DNA of 9,572 nt. Origin: JBEKTW01 sp049515655 (GTDB lineage: Bacteria; Bacteroidota; Ignavibacteria; UBA10030; SZUA-254). Shown piece after piece: positions 1 through 6,770 of the stretch. Position numbers and translations under genes: made by a program. The number at the start of each line of letters is the position of its first letter. Within the stretch, counting starts at the first letter, position 1. The notes beneath the pieces are model-generated. The model had not been told where the DNA came from. It made no database searches and saw only the letters and a program-made list of their open reading frames with translations. The DNA lies in assembly GCA_049515655.1 (NCBI GenBank), contig JBEKTW010000048.1, positions 1 through 9,572 on the forward strand, in the 5' to 3' direction.

Positions 1-821
1 GCGATGGAATTTGCGCCGGAGGTCGTCTGCTTCTGCACCTTCGCCGCAAGACGCACAATTTCCTCCGACGCGCCGAGGTAACCGATGCGCCAGCCCGTCA
101 TCGAGAATGCTTTCGAGACACCATTTACGGTAATGACCTGATCCCGGATTGGCTTGATACTCCCCATGCTGAAGTGCTTCACAGCATCGAAGATGATCTT
201 TTCATAAATTTCATCGGAAATGACATAGATTCCGGTCTGCCGCACAACGTCTGCCAACTCCTCAATCTCCCCCTGGGAATACACAGCTCCGGTGGGATTG
301 CAGGGGCTGTTGAACATAAGAGCTTTCGTTCGGGCGTTGATCGCCTTTTGCAACTGCTTCGCGCTCATTTTGAAACCGTCGTCGGCCGATGTCTGCACGA
401 TGAGCGGCCTCGCTCCTGCAAGTTTGACCATCGGTACATATCTCATCCAATGCGGCGCAGGGACGATCACTTCATCCTCCGGGTTGCACAATGCAAGAAG
501 AGCATTATAGAGACTCTGTTTCGAACCGCTCGAGACGAGAACTTGTGCCCGGTCAAATTGCAGATTATTGTCGCGTTTGAATTTCTCAATAATGGCATCG
601 ACGAGCGCGGGGATTCCCTCAACAGGAGTATAGTGCGTGAAATCTTCCTCGATCGCCCGAATGGCCGCCATCTTGACGTGCGGCGGAGTCGGGAAATCCG
701 GGTCGCCGACCGTGAGGTTGACGATGTCGATGCCCGCGGACCGCATCTCCTGAGCACGCTTTATCAGCGGGACCGGCAGAGATTCTTCGACCCGGGGTAT
801 TCTCGCCGAGAGAGATTTCAT
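1..821 (-). CDS. aspC: Pyridoxal-phosphate aspartate aminotransferase, subgroup I, 3' end cut off by the window edge
   Basis: This gene encodes a fold-type I PLP aminotransferase that probably moves the amino group between aspartate and 2-oxoglutarate in the cytoplasm. My translation of the reverse strand gives 273 residues from the ATG at 821. The family is usually about 390-400 residues, so roughly the last third lies outside the window. Visible family motifs are VNLTVGDPDFPTPPHV (34-49), HYTPVEGIPAL (63-73), SSGSKQSLYNAL (97-108), NSPCNPTG (171-178), SDEIYEK (202-208) and VSKAFSMTGWRIGY (235-248). K237 is the expected PLP-binding lysine, and N175, D203 and Y206 are the usual cofactor contacts. 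The motif usually written PAPYW reads PAPHW here. The start lies 4 nt after the coaD stop with only a weak ribosome binding site, so translation is probably coupled. The family is very secure. Substrate is less so, because the C-terminal arginine that binds the side-chain carboxylate is not visible. Confidence 0.93.
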   Translation of the reverse strand, partial: MKSLSARIPRVEESLPVPLIKRAQEMRSAGIDIVNLTVGDPDFPTPPHVKMAAIRAIEEDFTHYTPVEGIPALVDAIIEKFKRDNNLQFDRAQVLVSSGSKQSLYNALLALCNPEDEVIVPAPHWMRYVPMVKLAGARPLIVQTSADDGFKMSAKQLQKAINARTKALMFNSPCNPTGAVYSQGEIEELADVVRQTGIYVISDEIYEKIIFDAVKHFSMGSIKPIRDQVITVNGVSKAFSMTGWRIGYLGASEEIVRLAAKVQKQTTSGANSI

Positions 822-825
822 GTTG

Positions 826-1323
826 TCAGCGTTGCTTGCCTATGGATTGAACTTTTTGTGCCAGCGCTTTCCCGACGTTCGGGGGGACAAACTCAGACAC
901 ATCTCCTCCCAGCAGAACGATCTCCCTCACGAGACTTGAATTGAGATACGTATACTTTTCGTGCGGCATGAGGAACACGGTTGTGATGTGTTCGGCAAGC
1001 TTGCGATTCATAAGCGCCATCTGAAATTCATATTCAAAATCAGAGATTGCACGTAAACCGCGCACAATCGCCGTCGCTTTCTTCTTTCGCGCATAGTCCA
1101 CGAGCAAGCCCTCAAACTGGTCGACCTTCACATTCTCGTATTTCCCAAGAGTATCCCTTAGTAATTTCAAACGCTCCTGCGTCGTGAACAACGGCTTTTT
1201 CGTCGGGTTATGGGCGACAGCGACGATCACTGTATCAAAGATCTCTACCGCGCGCTCGACGACATCGATATGCCCGTATGTTATCGGGTCGAAGGTACCC
1301 GGGTAAATTGCAGTCCTCTTCAC
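826..1323 (-). CDS. coaD: Phosphopantetheine adenylyltransferase
   Basis: CoaD catalyses the fourth step of coenzyme A synthesis, transferring AMP from ATP to 4'-phosphopantetheine to give dephospho-CoA. The 165-residue product has the usual family length and covers the whole nucleotidyltransferase fold. The N-terminal YPGTFDPITYGHID (7-20) contains the T/HxGH nucleotide-binding motif as TYGH (15-18). RGLRAISDFEYE (88-99) and YLNSSLVRE (126-134) are the other signature stretches, the second matching the ISSTxxR-type motif. The start codon is GTG at 1323-1321, one base after the TAA of rsmD. An AAAGGA ribosome binding site lies about 8 nt upstream, inside the end of rsmD. The gene is followed after 4 nt by the aminotransferase. 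An rsmD-coaD pair is common in bacteria, which supports both calls. Confidence 0.97.
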   Translation of the reverse strand: MKRTAIYPGTFDPITYGHIDVVERAVEIFDTVIVAVAHNPTKKPLFTTQERLKLLRDTLGKYENVKVDQFEGLLVDYARKKKATAIVRGLRAISDFEYEFQMALMNRKLAEHITTVFLMPHEKYTYLNSSLVREIVLLGGDVSEFVPPNVGKALAQKVQSIGKQR

Positions 1324-1324
1324 G

Positions 1325-1882
1325 TTACGTGTCCTTTGTTCGATGATTGAAGAAACTCACTCTCGTGGCGCCAAATTCTTTTTGTATCGACAACTGAAAT
1401 GATTCCGCGTCTGCGAATCTCGTATGCTTGGAATGTTCAATGATAAGAAAACCGCTTCTCTTCAGCAATTCATGCCGGAAAACCGATTCCGGGATCTGAT
1501 GCGTAAGCTCGAATGCGTAGGGCGGATCGGCAAATATAAGGTCGAAGCGTTCGTCGCAGTGGTCGACGAATTTCAGCGCCTCGGTTTGGAACACCTCGCA
1601 ACGGTCGGAGCAATTGAGTGTCTTCACATTTTTCGAAATCATATCGAGGGCCAAGCGATTCGAATCGACAAACAGGACGCGTCCGGCCCCCCGGCTGAGC
1701 GCTTCGAAACCAAGACTTCCGCTGCCTGCGAACAAGTCGAGAACTCGAGACCCGTGCAGTGCCAAACGATTTTGGAGCATGTTAAAAATCGTCCCCTTGA
1801 CCCGGTCCGTAACGGGGCGCACGGTGCGGTCGCTCACCGTCAAGAGAGACCGTCCTTTATATTCTCCGGCAATGACCCTCAA
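1325..1882 (-). CDS. rsmD: 16S rRNA (guanine(966)-N(2))-methyltransferase
   Basis: RsmD methylates N2 of G966 in 16S rRNA in the small ribosomal subunit, using S-adenosylmethionine. From the TTG at 1882 the product has 185 residues. It opens with MRVIAGEYKGRSL, which is how the family normally begins, followed by RPVTDRVKGTIFNML (22-36). The SAM-binding motif I is VLDLFAGSGSLGFEALSRGA (47-66) and the catalytic motif IV is DPPY (119-122). A longer reading from an ATG at 1939 (204 residues) is open. It would add 19 residues unlike the family, overlap the upstream gene by 53 nt and lack a ribosome binding site. The TTG sits 4 nt after the upstream stop, the same spacing as coaD to aspC, so I prefer it. 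Its own Shine-Dalgarno is also weak (GGA only). Function is secure; the start is moderately sure. Confidence 0.93.
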   Translation of the reverse strand: MRVIAGEYKGRSLLTVSDRTVRPVTDRVKGTIFNMLQNRLALHGSRVLDLFAGSGSLGFEALSRGAGRVLFVDSNRLALDMISKNVKTLNCSDRCEVFQTEALKFVDHCDERFDLIFADPPYAFELTHQIPESVFRHELLKRSGFLIIEHSKHTRFADAESFQLSIQKEFGATRVSFFNHRTKDT

Positions 1883-1886
1883 GCGG

Positions 1887-2753
1887 TCAGTTCCGCAGTG
1901 CGCTGCCGACACAGGCGGCAAAGCGGTGTTCGCGGCCATTGAATTGTTTGAAATTCTGGCAGGACGACGCCACCACCATATGCCGGAAAGGATTCAGGTC
2001 CATCATCTTGGTGCCAAATGCGGCACGAAAAGAATTCATCCATTCTGCCGTCGCGGCAGGACCGTGAAGGAAGATGTTCTGCATATTTGCCTCCTGCGAT
2101 GATTCCTTGAGAGAATTGATCGCCTCATCGACGGGAGAAATCTTTCTGTACAAATAGTCCGCAAGTCGACCGTTGGAGAGTATGCCGATATCTAATCGTC
2201 GATTCGAGATACCGACCATTGTAGCGGTTGTCGTTTTGACTTCCGGGTACGCAAGGAGCAGCGCATGGGACACGGAAAAGACGTTGGCTTCGACAGTCTG
2301 CAAATTCAAATCCTGCTCAGCAAGATATTCATGAAGCTTGAAAAGAAATGACCGTTTCACCGCTGCCACAAGAATATCCAGGAAATGTTCGCGGGCGTGT
2401 GTTCGCAGGATATGGACATCGTTGATATATTCCTGCGGTTTGTAATCAGCAATGAAGTGCGAAAGTTCCCACCTGATCTGCTCGTTTTGCTCTACCTGCG
2501 TCAGCAGGTTGTCAATCGGGAATCGATGGAAAAAAGCTTCGCTGTTATCCATAGCAACCGAAACTCTCGAAATCTTCCCCAACGTTCTCTTTTCGAGCGA
2601 AAGGAGGTCATCCAGGAACCAGTACTCCAGCATGCTCTCTTTGGAACGTTCTTCAATGTGGCGAAGCTCGACGCGTCGATCATGAAGTTCGACAACGACC
2701 GTCTGGGCCGTGTCGTCGGTGAAACTTATTCCCGCCCGCAGTTCCTTTGCCAT
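1887..2753 (-). CDS. Divergent PilM/GspL-like actin-fold protein
   Basis: I do not recognise this gene by name. The 288-residue protein reads like a diverged PilM, the actin-like cytoplasmic ATPase-fold protein of the type IV pilus inner-membrane complex. LRAGISFTDDTAQTVVVEL (5-23) fits the first phosphate-binding strand pair. WELSHFIADYKPQEYINDVH (95-114) resembles the PilM stretch before its second subdomain. MVGISNRRLDIGILSNGRLADYLYRKIS (179-206) fits the second phosphate-binding hairpin. RFAACVGSALR (277-287) matches the usual PilM ending. It is shorter than typical PilM (about 350) and several nucleotide-contact positions look degenerate, so ATP binding is uncertain. There is no signal peptide or membrane segment. 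GGAAAG lies 6 nt before the ATG, inside the stop region of the preceding ComEA-like gene, which ends 3 nt upstream. That neighbour supports a pilus or DNA-uptake role, but pilN, pilO and pilQ are not in the window. An unrelated actin-fold role is possible. Confidence 0.6.
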   Translation of the reverse strand: MAKELRAGISFTDDTAQTVVVELHDRRVELRHIEERSKESMLEYWFLDDLLSLEKRTLGKISRVSVAMDNSEAFFHRFPIDNLLTQVEQNEQIRWELSHFIADYKPQEYINDVHILRTHAREHFLDILVAAVKRSFLFKLHEYLAEQDLNLQTVEANVFSVSHALLLAYPEVKTTTATMVGISNRRLDIGILSNGRLADYLYRKISPVDEAINSLKESSQEANMQNIFLHGPAATAEWMNSFRAAFGTKMMDLNPFRHMVVASSCQNFKQFNGREHRFAACVGSALRN

Positions 2754-2756
2754 AAT

Positions 2757-3248
2757 TCACTTTCCAAGTGTTAAAAACGGTGCGATGCGCTCCAACTTCT
2801 TTTTGCCAATACCCTTCACCCCGAGCAAGCCATCGATTGTCCCGAACGGTCCGTGGTCATGCCGGAATTGGAGTATCTCTCCGGCGGTTGCTTCGCCAAT
2901 CCCCGGAAGTTTCATGAAGTCGCTTTTCGACGCTGAATTCAGATTGATGCTGTGCGGCGATAGATGCACACCGTGCGATTTCGAGGGATGGGCGAACGAC
3001 CTGTTCCAGAAGCGAACACTATCCGGCCGGCGATATGCAGAAACCGTTTCGGCCGAAGCCACGAATCTCGACCGCGCTGCGAACTCAGAATCGGAACTTG
3101 TATAATCGAAGATGGGTTCCCGGTGGGCAGAGACCTTGAACATCTTGATAGCACCACCGGCAGCGAAGGCAAGGACAAGAAACACTACAACCCGGATTTC
3201 ATTCGGCGTGAAACCGATTGCCCGATGTACTTTGTCCACGATTTTCAT
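2757..3248 (-). CDS. Membrane-anchored ComEA-type helix-hairpin-helix protein
   Basis: The protein has 163 residues. A short basic N-terminus is followed by one hydrophobic segment (about 18-35, VVVFLVLAFAAGG core), then a linker of some 60 residues that looks disordered. The C-terminal domain is of ComEA type: INLNSASKSDFMKLPGIGEA (101-120) with the first hairpin around LPGIGEATA, and a second around GVKGIGKKKLERI (143-155). In known systems ComEA binds double-stranded DNA at the outer face of the membrane and helps pull it in during natural transformation. The layout here (membrane anchor, spacer, DNA-binding tip) fits that, though many such small proteins are uncharacterised. The ATG at 3248 is in the same frame as dnaJ, 33 nt after its stop, and no other start exists between them. 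No strong ribosome binding site is visible. The PilM-like gene follows after 3 nt, which strengthens a DNA-uptake reading. Confidence 0.85.
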   Translation of the reverse strand: MKIVDKVHRAIGFTPNEIRVVVFLVLAFAAGGAIKMFKVSAHREPIFDYTSSDSEFAARSRFVASAETVSAYRRPDSVRFWNRSFAHPSKSHGVHLSPHSINLNSASKSDFMKLPGIGEATAGEILQFRHDHGPFGTIDGLLGVKGIGKKKLERIAPFLTLGK

Positions 3249-3281
3249 TGAGTCGAATGCGCCATCGGCACTATTTGGATT

Positions 3282-4442
3282 TCATCTTTTGGAAAAACTC
3301 CTGTCGGAGTTGGCGGAGTGGTTTTCTTCATCCGGCCGGATGTTCTCTCCTTCCTGCATCTTGCGGAGCAGTTCCTTTTCGCTTGCCGACAGTCGCGTCG
3401 GTATCCACACATTGACGCGCACGAGCTGGTCGCCCTTGTGATACCCGCCGAGGTGAGCAATTCCTTTCTCCCTCATGCGAAGGATCTTTCCTGATTGAGT
3501 TCCCGGCTCAATCTTTAGCTTCGCGCGACCGTTGAGGGTCGGTATTTCGACTTCGGTACCGAGCGCCGCCTCGGGAAAACTAATCAAAAGGTCGAGGATA
3601 ACATCATCGCCGTTCCGCACAAAGATTTTGTGGGGTTCTTCTTCGATCTCCACGATGAGGTCGCCCGGTGCGCCGCCTCGCTGGCCCGCGTTCCCCTGTC
3701 CGCGGATCGGTATGTAATTCCCTTCCGAAACGCCAGCGGGAACGTTCACTTTGATCGTGCTCTCACCGTGGACACGTCCCTCGCCGCCACACGAGGGGCA
3801 CCGGTCCTTGATGATATGTCCCTCGCCGTTGCAGTTGTCACAAGTCGAAACGTTGATGAATTGTCCAAAGACTGAGCGCGAAACATGCCGTATTTCACCC
3901 GTGCCACTACAAACGGGACACGTCGTTTTTCCGCTGCCCGCTTTTGCACCGCTTCCCCGACAGGTTTCACATTGGACCCATCGCTTCACCTTAATTTTCT
4001 TCTCGACGCCGGTTGCAATGTCCTCCAGAGATAGCTTCAGGCGCACTTTGAGGTCGCTGCCCGGGGTTCCTGTCTGTTGATACCGTTTTCGAGACCGCGA
4101 GCGGCCGCCGCCAAAGACCTCCTCGAAGACGCTGTTGCCAAAACCACCGCCAAAAATGTCGCTAAAATGGCTGAATACGTCGTTGATGTCTGTGTAGCCG
4201 TGGAAGTCGGCACCAGGCCGCATTCCCTCATGGCCGAATTGATCATAGCGCTGACGCTTGTCGGCATTGCTCAATACCTCGTAGGCCTCCGTTGCTTCTT
4301 TGAACTTTTCCTCGGCTTCCTTATTGTTCGGATTGCGGTCGGGATGGTACTTCAACGCAAGCTGACGGTACGCTTTCTTTATCTCTTCTTCTGTCGCACC
4401 GCGGCCGACGCCCAACACCTCATAGTAATCTCTCTTTTCCAT
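3282..4442 (-). CDS. dnaJ: Chaperone protein DnaJ (Hsp40)
   Basis: DnaJ delivers unfolded proteins to DnaK and stimulates its ATPase in the cytoplasm. The 386-residue product is a complete type I DnaJ of normal length. The J domain occupies residues 1-70 with the catalytic HPD at 33-35. A Gly/Phe-rich region follows (about 70-113, including FGGGFGNSVFEEVFGGG). The zinc-binding domain has four CxxCxGxG repeats starting at C158, C175, C201 and C215, all cysteines present. The C-terminal substrate-binding domains follow. The last 20 or so residues are polar and variable. The ATG at 4442 lies 2 nt after the grpE stop, with AGGG about 10 nt upstream inside grpE, so the two are probably translationally coupled. 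dnaK is not in this window. Confidence 0.98.
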   Translation of the reverse strand: MEKRDYYEVLGVGRGATEEEIKKAYRQLALKYHPDRNPNNKEAEEKFKEATEAYEVLSNADKRQRYDQFGHEGMRPGADFHGYTDINDVFSHFSDIFGGGFGNSVFEEVFGGGRSRSRKRYQQTGTPGSDLKVRLKLSLEDIATGVEKKIKVKRWVQCETCRGSGAKAGSGKTTCPVCSGTGEIRHVSRSVFGQFINVSTCDNCNGEGHIIKDRCPSCGGEGRVHGESTIKVNVPAGVSEGNYIPIRGQGNAGQRGGAPGDLIVEIEEEPHKIFVRNGDDVILDLLISFPEAALGTEVEIPTLNGRAKLKIEPGTQSGKILRMREKGIAHLGGYHKGDQLVRVNVWIPTRLSASEKELLRKMQEGENIRPDEENHSANSDRSFSKR

Positions 4443-4444
4443 TG

Positions 4445-5137
4445 CTACGTGCCCTGTCGCCCGCCGGACGCGGCATCGCCCTGCCTATCGCTATCCGCAT
4501 CATCGTCTTTTCCACCGGCTGCCGGACCAGCATCAAGGTCTTCCTCCCTGGCTGCGACGATGACCTTCGCGTGGCGGAGCACTTTGTCATGGAGCATGAA
4601 CCCTTTCTCAACTTCTTCGATGATTGTGTGCGGGGGAACGTCGTCCCTGGGCATTTGCATCAAAGCGTCATGGTAATACGCGTCAAACGGTTTGCCGACA
4701 ACCTCATAGTGCTTCAGACCCTGAGCTTCCAGGATTTTCATAAACTTTTGGTAAATCAGCTCGACTCCTCGGGAGAAAAGCCCATCCTGGCCGGCTGAGC
4801 TCCGGCCTTTAATCATCCTGAGAGAGCGTTCGAGATCATCGACGACAGGTAGCAGCTCTGCCAGCAGATCCTCATTGGCAAACTTGATCCTCTCGATGTA
4901 TTCGTTTTCGACCCGCCTCTTGTAGTTTTCAAACTCTGCCGCTTTGCGAAGGAGCTGGTCCTTCATTTGACTGAGAGAGGTTTCCAGCTCGCTCATTCGT
5001 GCAGCCAGATCGACTTCCGTCTGGGGGGGCACCGCCTCCGGGTTCCCGTTCTCGGACTGCTTCCCATCGACCGGCACGGCACTTTCCTTGGATTCGATGG
5101 GAGTATTTTTTTCCTTCTGAGTTTCTTTTTCGGCCAT
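4445..5137 (-). CDS. grpE: Nucleotide exchange factor GrpE
   Basis: GrpE releases ADP from DnaK and resets the Hsp70 cycle. The 230-residue product starts with a charged, probably disordered N-terminus (1-45). A long helix predicted to form the dimeric coiled coil follows (about 45-110, with AARMSELETSLSQMKDQLL and AAEFENYKRRVENEYIERIK). The C-terminal beta-domain carries the family signature: GKPFDAYYHDALMQMP (148-163), HTIIEEVEKGFMLHDKVLRH (170-189) and AKVIVA (190-195). A 35-residue Asp/Gly-rich tail (196-230, DDDADSD) extends past the usual end. The ATG at 5137 lies 9 nt after the hrcA stop, with a purine-rich GACGGGGAATC stretch just before it. The order hrcA-grpE-dnaJ is the classic class I heat-shock arrangement. 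Confidence 0.97.
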   Translation of the reverse strand: MAEKETQKEKNTPIESKESAVPVDGKQSENGNPEAVPPQTEVDLAARMSELETSLSQMKDQLLRKAAEFENYKRRVENEYIERIKFANEDLLAELLPVVDDLERSLRMIKGRSSAGQDGLFSRGVELIYQKFMKILEAQGLKHYEVVGKPFDAYYHDALMQMPRDDVPPHTIIEEVEKGFMLHDKVLRHAKVIVAAREEDLDAGPAAGGKDDDADSDRQGDAASGGRQGT

Positions 5138-5146
5138 GATTCCCCG

Positions 5147-6181
5147 TCAACTCAACATCATTGAAACTTCTTCAGCGATATAATCCACGACAGGAACGAC
5201 CTTGCCGTAATGCATCCTCTTTGGTCCGATGATGCCGATCTTCCCGGCAACCCCGCCGACCTTGTACTCTGAAACGATGATGCTGTAATTCTTCAGTTTC
5301 TCATCTCGATGCTCCTTCCCTATCGAGATGACCACATTTTGACCCGCTTCTCTGGGCTCGGGAAGTTCCATTACTTCAATCAGAACACCTTCGTTGTTGA
5401 GCAATTCTATGATAGTACGGAAATTATCCGGATTCCCGTATTCCGGCTGTTCAACGAGAGAGTGCGTTCCGCCGATGTGGAGCTTCTCCCGTTCTTTGCT
5501 GTCGTCAAAAATCCTGTCTGCGGAGCGAATGAAAAGGTCGATCAGACCGGTGCTCTCATCCTTAAAGTCTTTCACCCGGTCGGCGAACGTACTCCGGATG
5601 GTTTCCAGAGTCAGTCCATGCAACCGCTCGTTGAGAAGCCGGACGACGCGGCTCAAATGCTCCTGGGTGATTTCCGAGTGAACCTCCATAGTAATCGTTC
5701 TGACAATTCCCGACCGCACAGTCAGGACAACCAAAATTCTATTCGACGAAACCGAAATAAGTTCGAGGTGTTCAAGAACGGCGGCGTGGAGATGGGGAGC
5801 CGCCACAACGCTCAACTGATGCGAGATGGCCCCAAGCAATTTCGCCGCTTCGTGGAGCAATTCCGTCGGATCGTTGACTGAATCGAGTTGCCTCTTGATA
5901 TTTTCTCTTTCTTGAGCGGTAAGAGGCTCGATTTCCATCAGGCAATCGACAAAAAAGCGATACCCCTTATCCGTCGGCAGCTTTCCGGCAGATGTATGAG
6001 GATGCGTCACATATCCCATGTCCTCAAGGTCTGCCATTGTGTTACGAATCGTAGCCGCGCTCAGGCCTAAATCATTGTGCTTAGCGATGTAGCGTGATGC
6101 GACCGGCGCGGCGTTCATGATGAAATTCCACGCTACGCATCGCATAATCTCTCTTTGGCGGTCGCTTAGTTCATGTTCCAT
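5147..6181 (-). CDS. hrcA: Heat-inducible transcription repressor HrcA
   Basis: HrcA represses class I heat-shock genes by binding CIRCE operators, and is kept active by GroEL. The 344-residue product is full length. The N-terminal winged helix (1-75) contains LSAATIRNTMADLEDMGYVT (40-59) and PHTSAGKLPTDKGYRFFVD (61-79), very close to the family consensus. A GAF-like central domain and the dimerisation region follow. The ending GKIGIIGPKRMHYGKVVPVV (310-329) is also characteristic. It is the first gene of the minus-strand train, with a promoter about 40 nt upstream. GGA about 6 nt before the ATG is the only ribosome binding site. The DNA-recognition helix looks intact, so the lack of a recognisable CIRCE in its own promoter is notable. 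Confidence 0.98.
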   Translation of the reverse strand: MEHELSDRQREIMRCVAWNFIMNAAPVASRYIAKHNDLGLSAATIRNTMADLEDMGYVTHPHTSAGKLPTDKGYRFFVDCLMEIEPLTAQERENIKRQLDSVNDPTELLHEAAKLLGAISHQLSVVAAPHLHAAVLEHLELISVSSNRILVVLTVRSGIVRTITMEVHSEITQEHLSRVVRLLNERLHGLTLETIRSTFADRVKDFKDESTGLIDLFIRSADRIFDDSKEREKLHIGGTHSLVEQPEYGNPDNFRTIIELLNNEGVLIEVMELPEPREAGQNVVISIGKEHRDEKLKNYSIIVSEYKVGGVAGKIGIIGPKRMHYGKVVPVVDYIAEEVSMMLS

Positions 6182-6219
6182 TGTGATTCCAGCACTGAAA
6201 ACTCGTTAATTCCACTCAA

Positions 6220-6248
6220 ATAATAAGAATTTTTTGGTACTTTGTCAA
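6220..6248 (-). promoter_or_regulatory. Sigma70-type promoter of the hrcA train
   Basis: On the minus strand the sequence reads TTGACA (6248-6243), a 17-nt spacer, then TATTAT (6225-6220). That is a perfect -35 and a five-of-six -10 at ideal spacing, 38 nt from the hrcA ATG. The leader would be about 30 nt. Neither a sigma32-type CCCCAT -10 nor a Bacteroidia-type TAnnTTTG -7 element is present. It probably drives all eight genes, since no other good promoter was noticed in the short gaps of the train. Confidence 0.8.
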
Positions 6249-6444
6249 GGAGGGCGGGGCCGGCTCATCAAAAAGCTCCGTGAAACGGGATATATCGCAT
6301 CAGGACTCACTTGTTTAGCCTCAGTTCGGCAGTGCATCATTTCCATTTTTGAGCGCTGCGCCAACCCCTCCTTCCGTCCTCCCGCTGGTAACAAGATGAG
6401 ACATTAGACTGCACAGGGCGCAAAGGAACGCAAAGGGTTTATCT

Positions 6445-6469
6445 CGTTCCCAAATTCCATTTGGGAACG
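6445..6469. repeat. Perfect 10-bp palindrome with 5-nt loop
   Basis: CGTTCCCAAA (6445-6454) and TTTGGGAACG (6460-6469) are exact reverse complements around the loop TTCCA. It resembles the widespread intergenic GTTCCCA...TGGGAAC palindromes found in many bacteria (from memory, not searched). There is no T-run directly after it on either strand, so it is not a standard intrinsic terminator. Two CGCAAAGG copies lie just to its left and may belong to the same element. Confidence 0.75.
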
Positions 6470-6527
6470 TGCGCGGCCACAGTCATGGACAACACGATTC
6501 AAGCTGATGCACTTCTCCTCAGTTCCC

Positions 6528-6556
6528 TTGACTTTCTGCATTCCGACCCGTAAATT
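6528..6556 (+). promoter_or_regulatory. Possible promoter of the secreted repeat protein
   Basis: TTGACT (6528-6533), a 17-nt spacer and TAAATT (6551-6556) give five of six -35 and four of six -10 matches. Transcription from it would leave a leader of roughly 205 nt before the ATG at 6771. No better candidate was seen closer to the gene, but this match could be chance. Confidence 0.35.
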
Positions 6557-6770
6557 GTTGAAGCATTGACAGCGGTCGGAATTGTGGGCTGGCAGGGACT
6601 CCCCGAAGTTCACTGATTCAGACCTGAGAACGTTTCCTACTGGTTGTCTCCTTTCTCAAACGCTCCCATCTCTCCCTCAGCGAACAGCCCAACATAAGTC
6701 TTGGAAAATTATTGGCAAAATCTGGTGGCTCTAACTCACTAAAATCACTCACTATCCTCATGGAGGGTAT

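Larger units (their letters stand above)
6249..6770. other. Divergent intergenic region between the hrcA train and the secreted repeat protein
   Basis: No credible gene was found here. A 69-codon minus-strand reading frame at 6404-6613 has no recognisable product, includes the palindrome at 6445-6469 and is probably chance. The region holds two close copies of CGCAAAGG (6419-6426 and 6429-6436), the palindrome and one possible plus-strand promoter. At 6355-6400 the plus strand is pyrimidine-rich. Confidence 0.6.

Noticed and set aside
4077..4676. Long plus-strand open frames opposite dnaJ/grpE, and similar ones opposite hrcA (5309-5881) and the aminotransferase (174-944)
   Set aside because: They are antisense shadows of well-identified genes and show no family motifs of their own.
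6182..6219. CIRCE operator before hrcA
   Set aside because: Only CAGTGCTGG resembles the right half (6 of 9). The 9 nt at the correct left-half position match 4 of 9, no better than chance.
6404..6613. Minus-strand 69-codon gene in the divergent spacer
   Set aside because: Its product is not recognisable, it includes the palindrome at 6445-6469, and it lacks a clear ribosome binding site.
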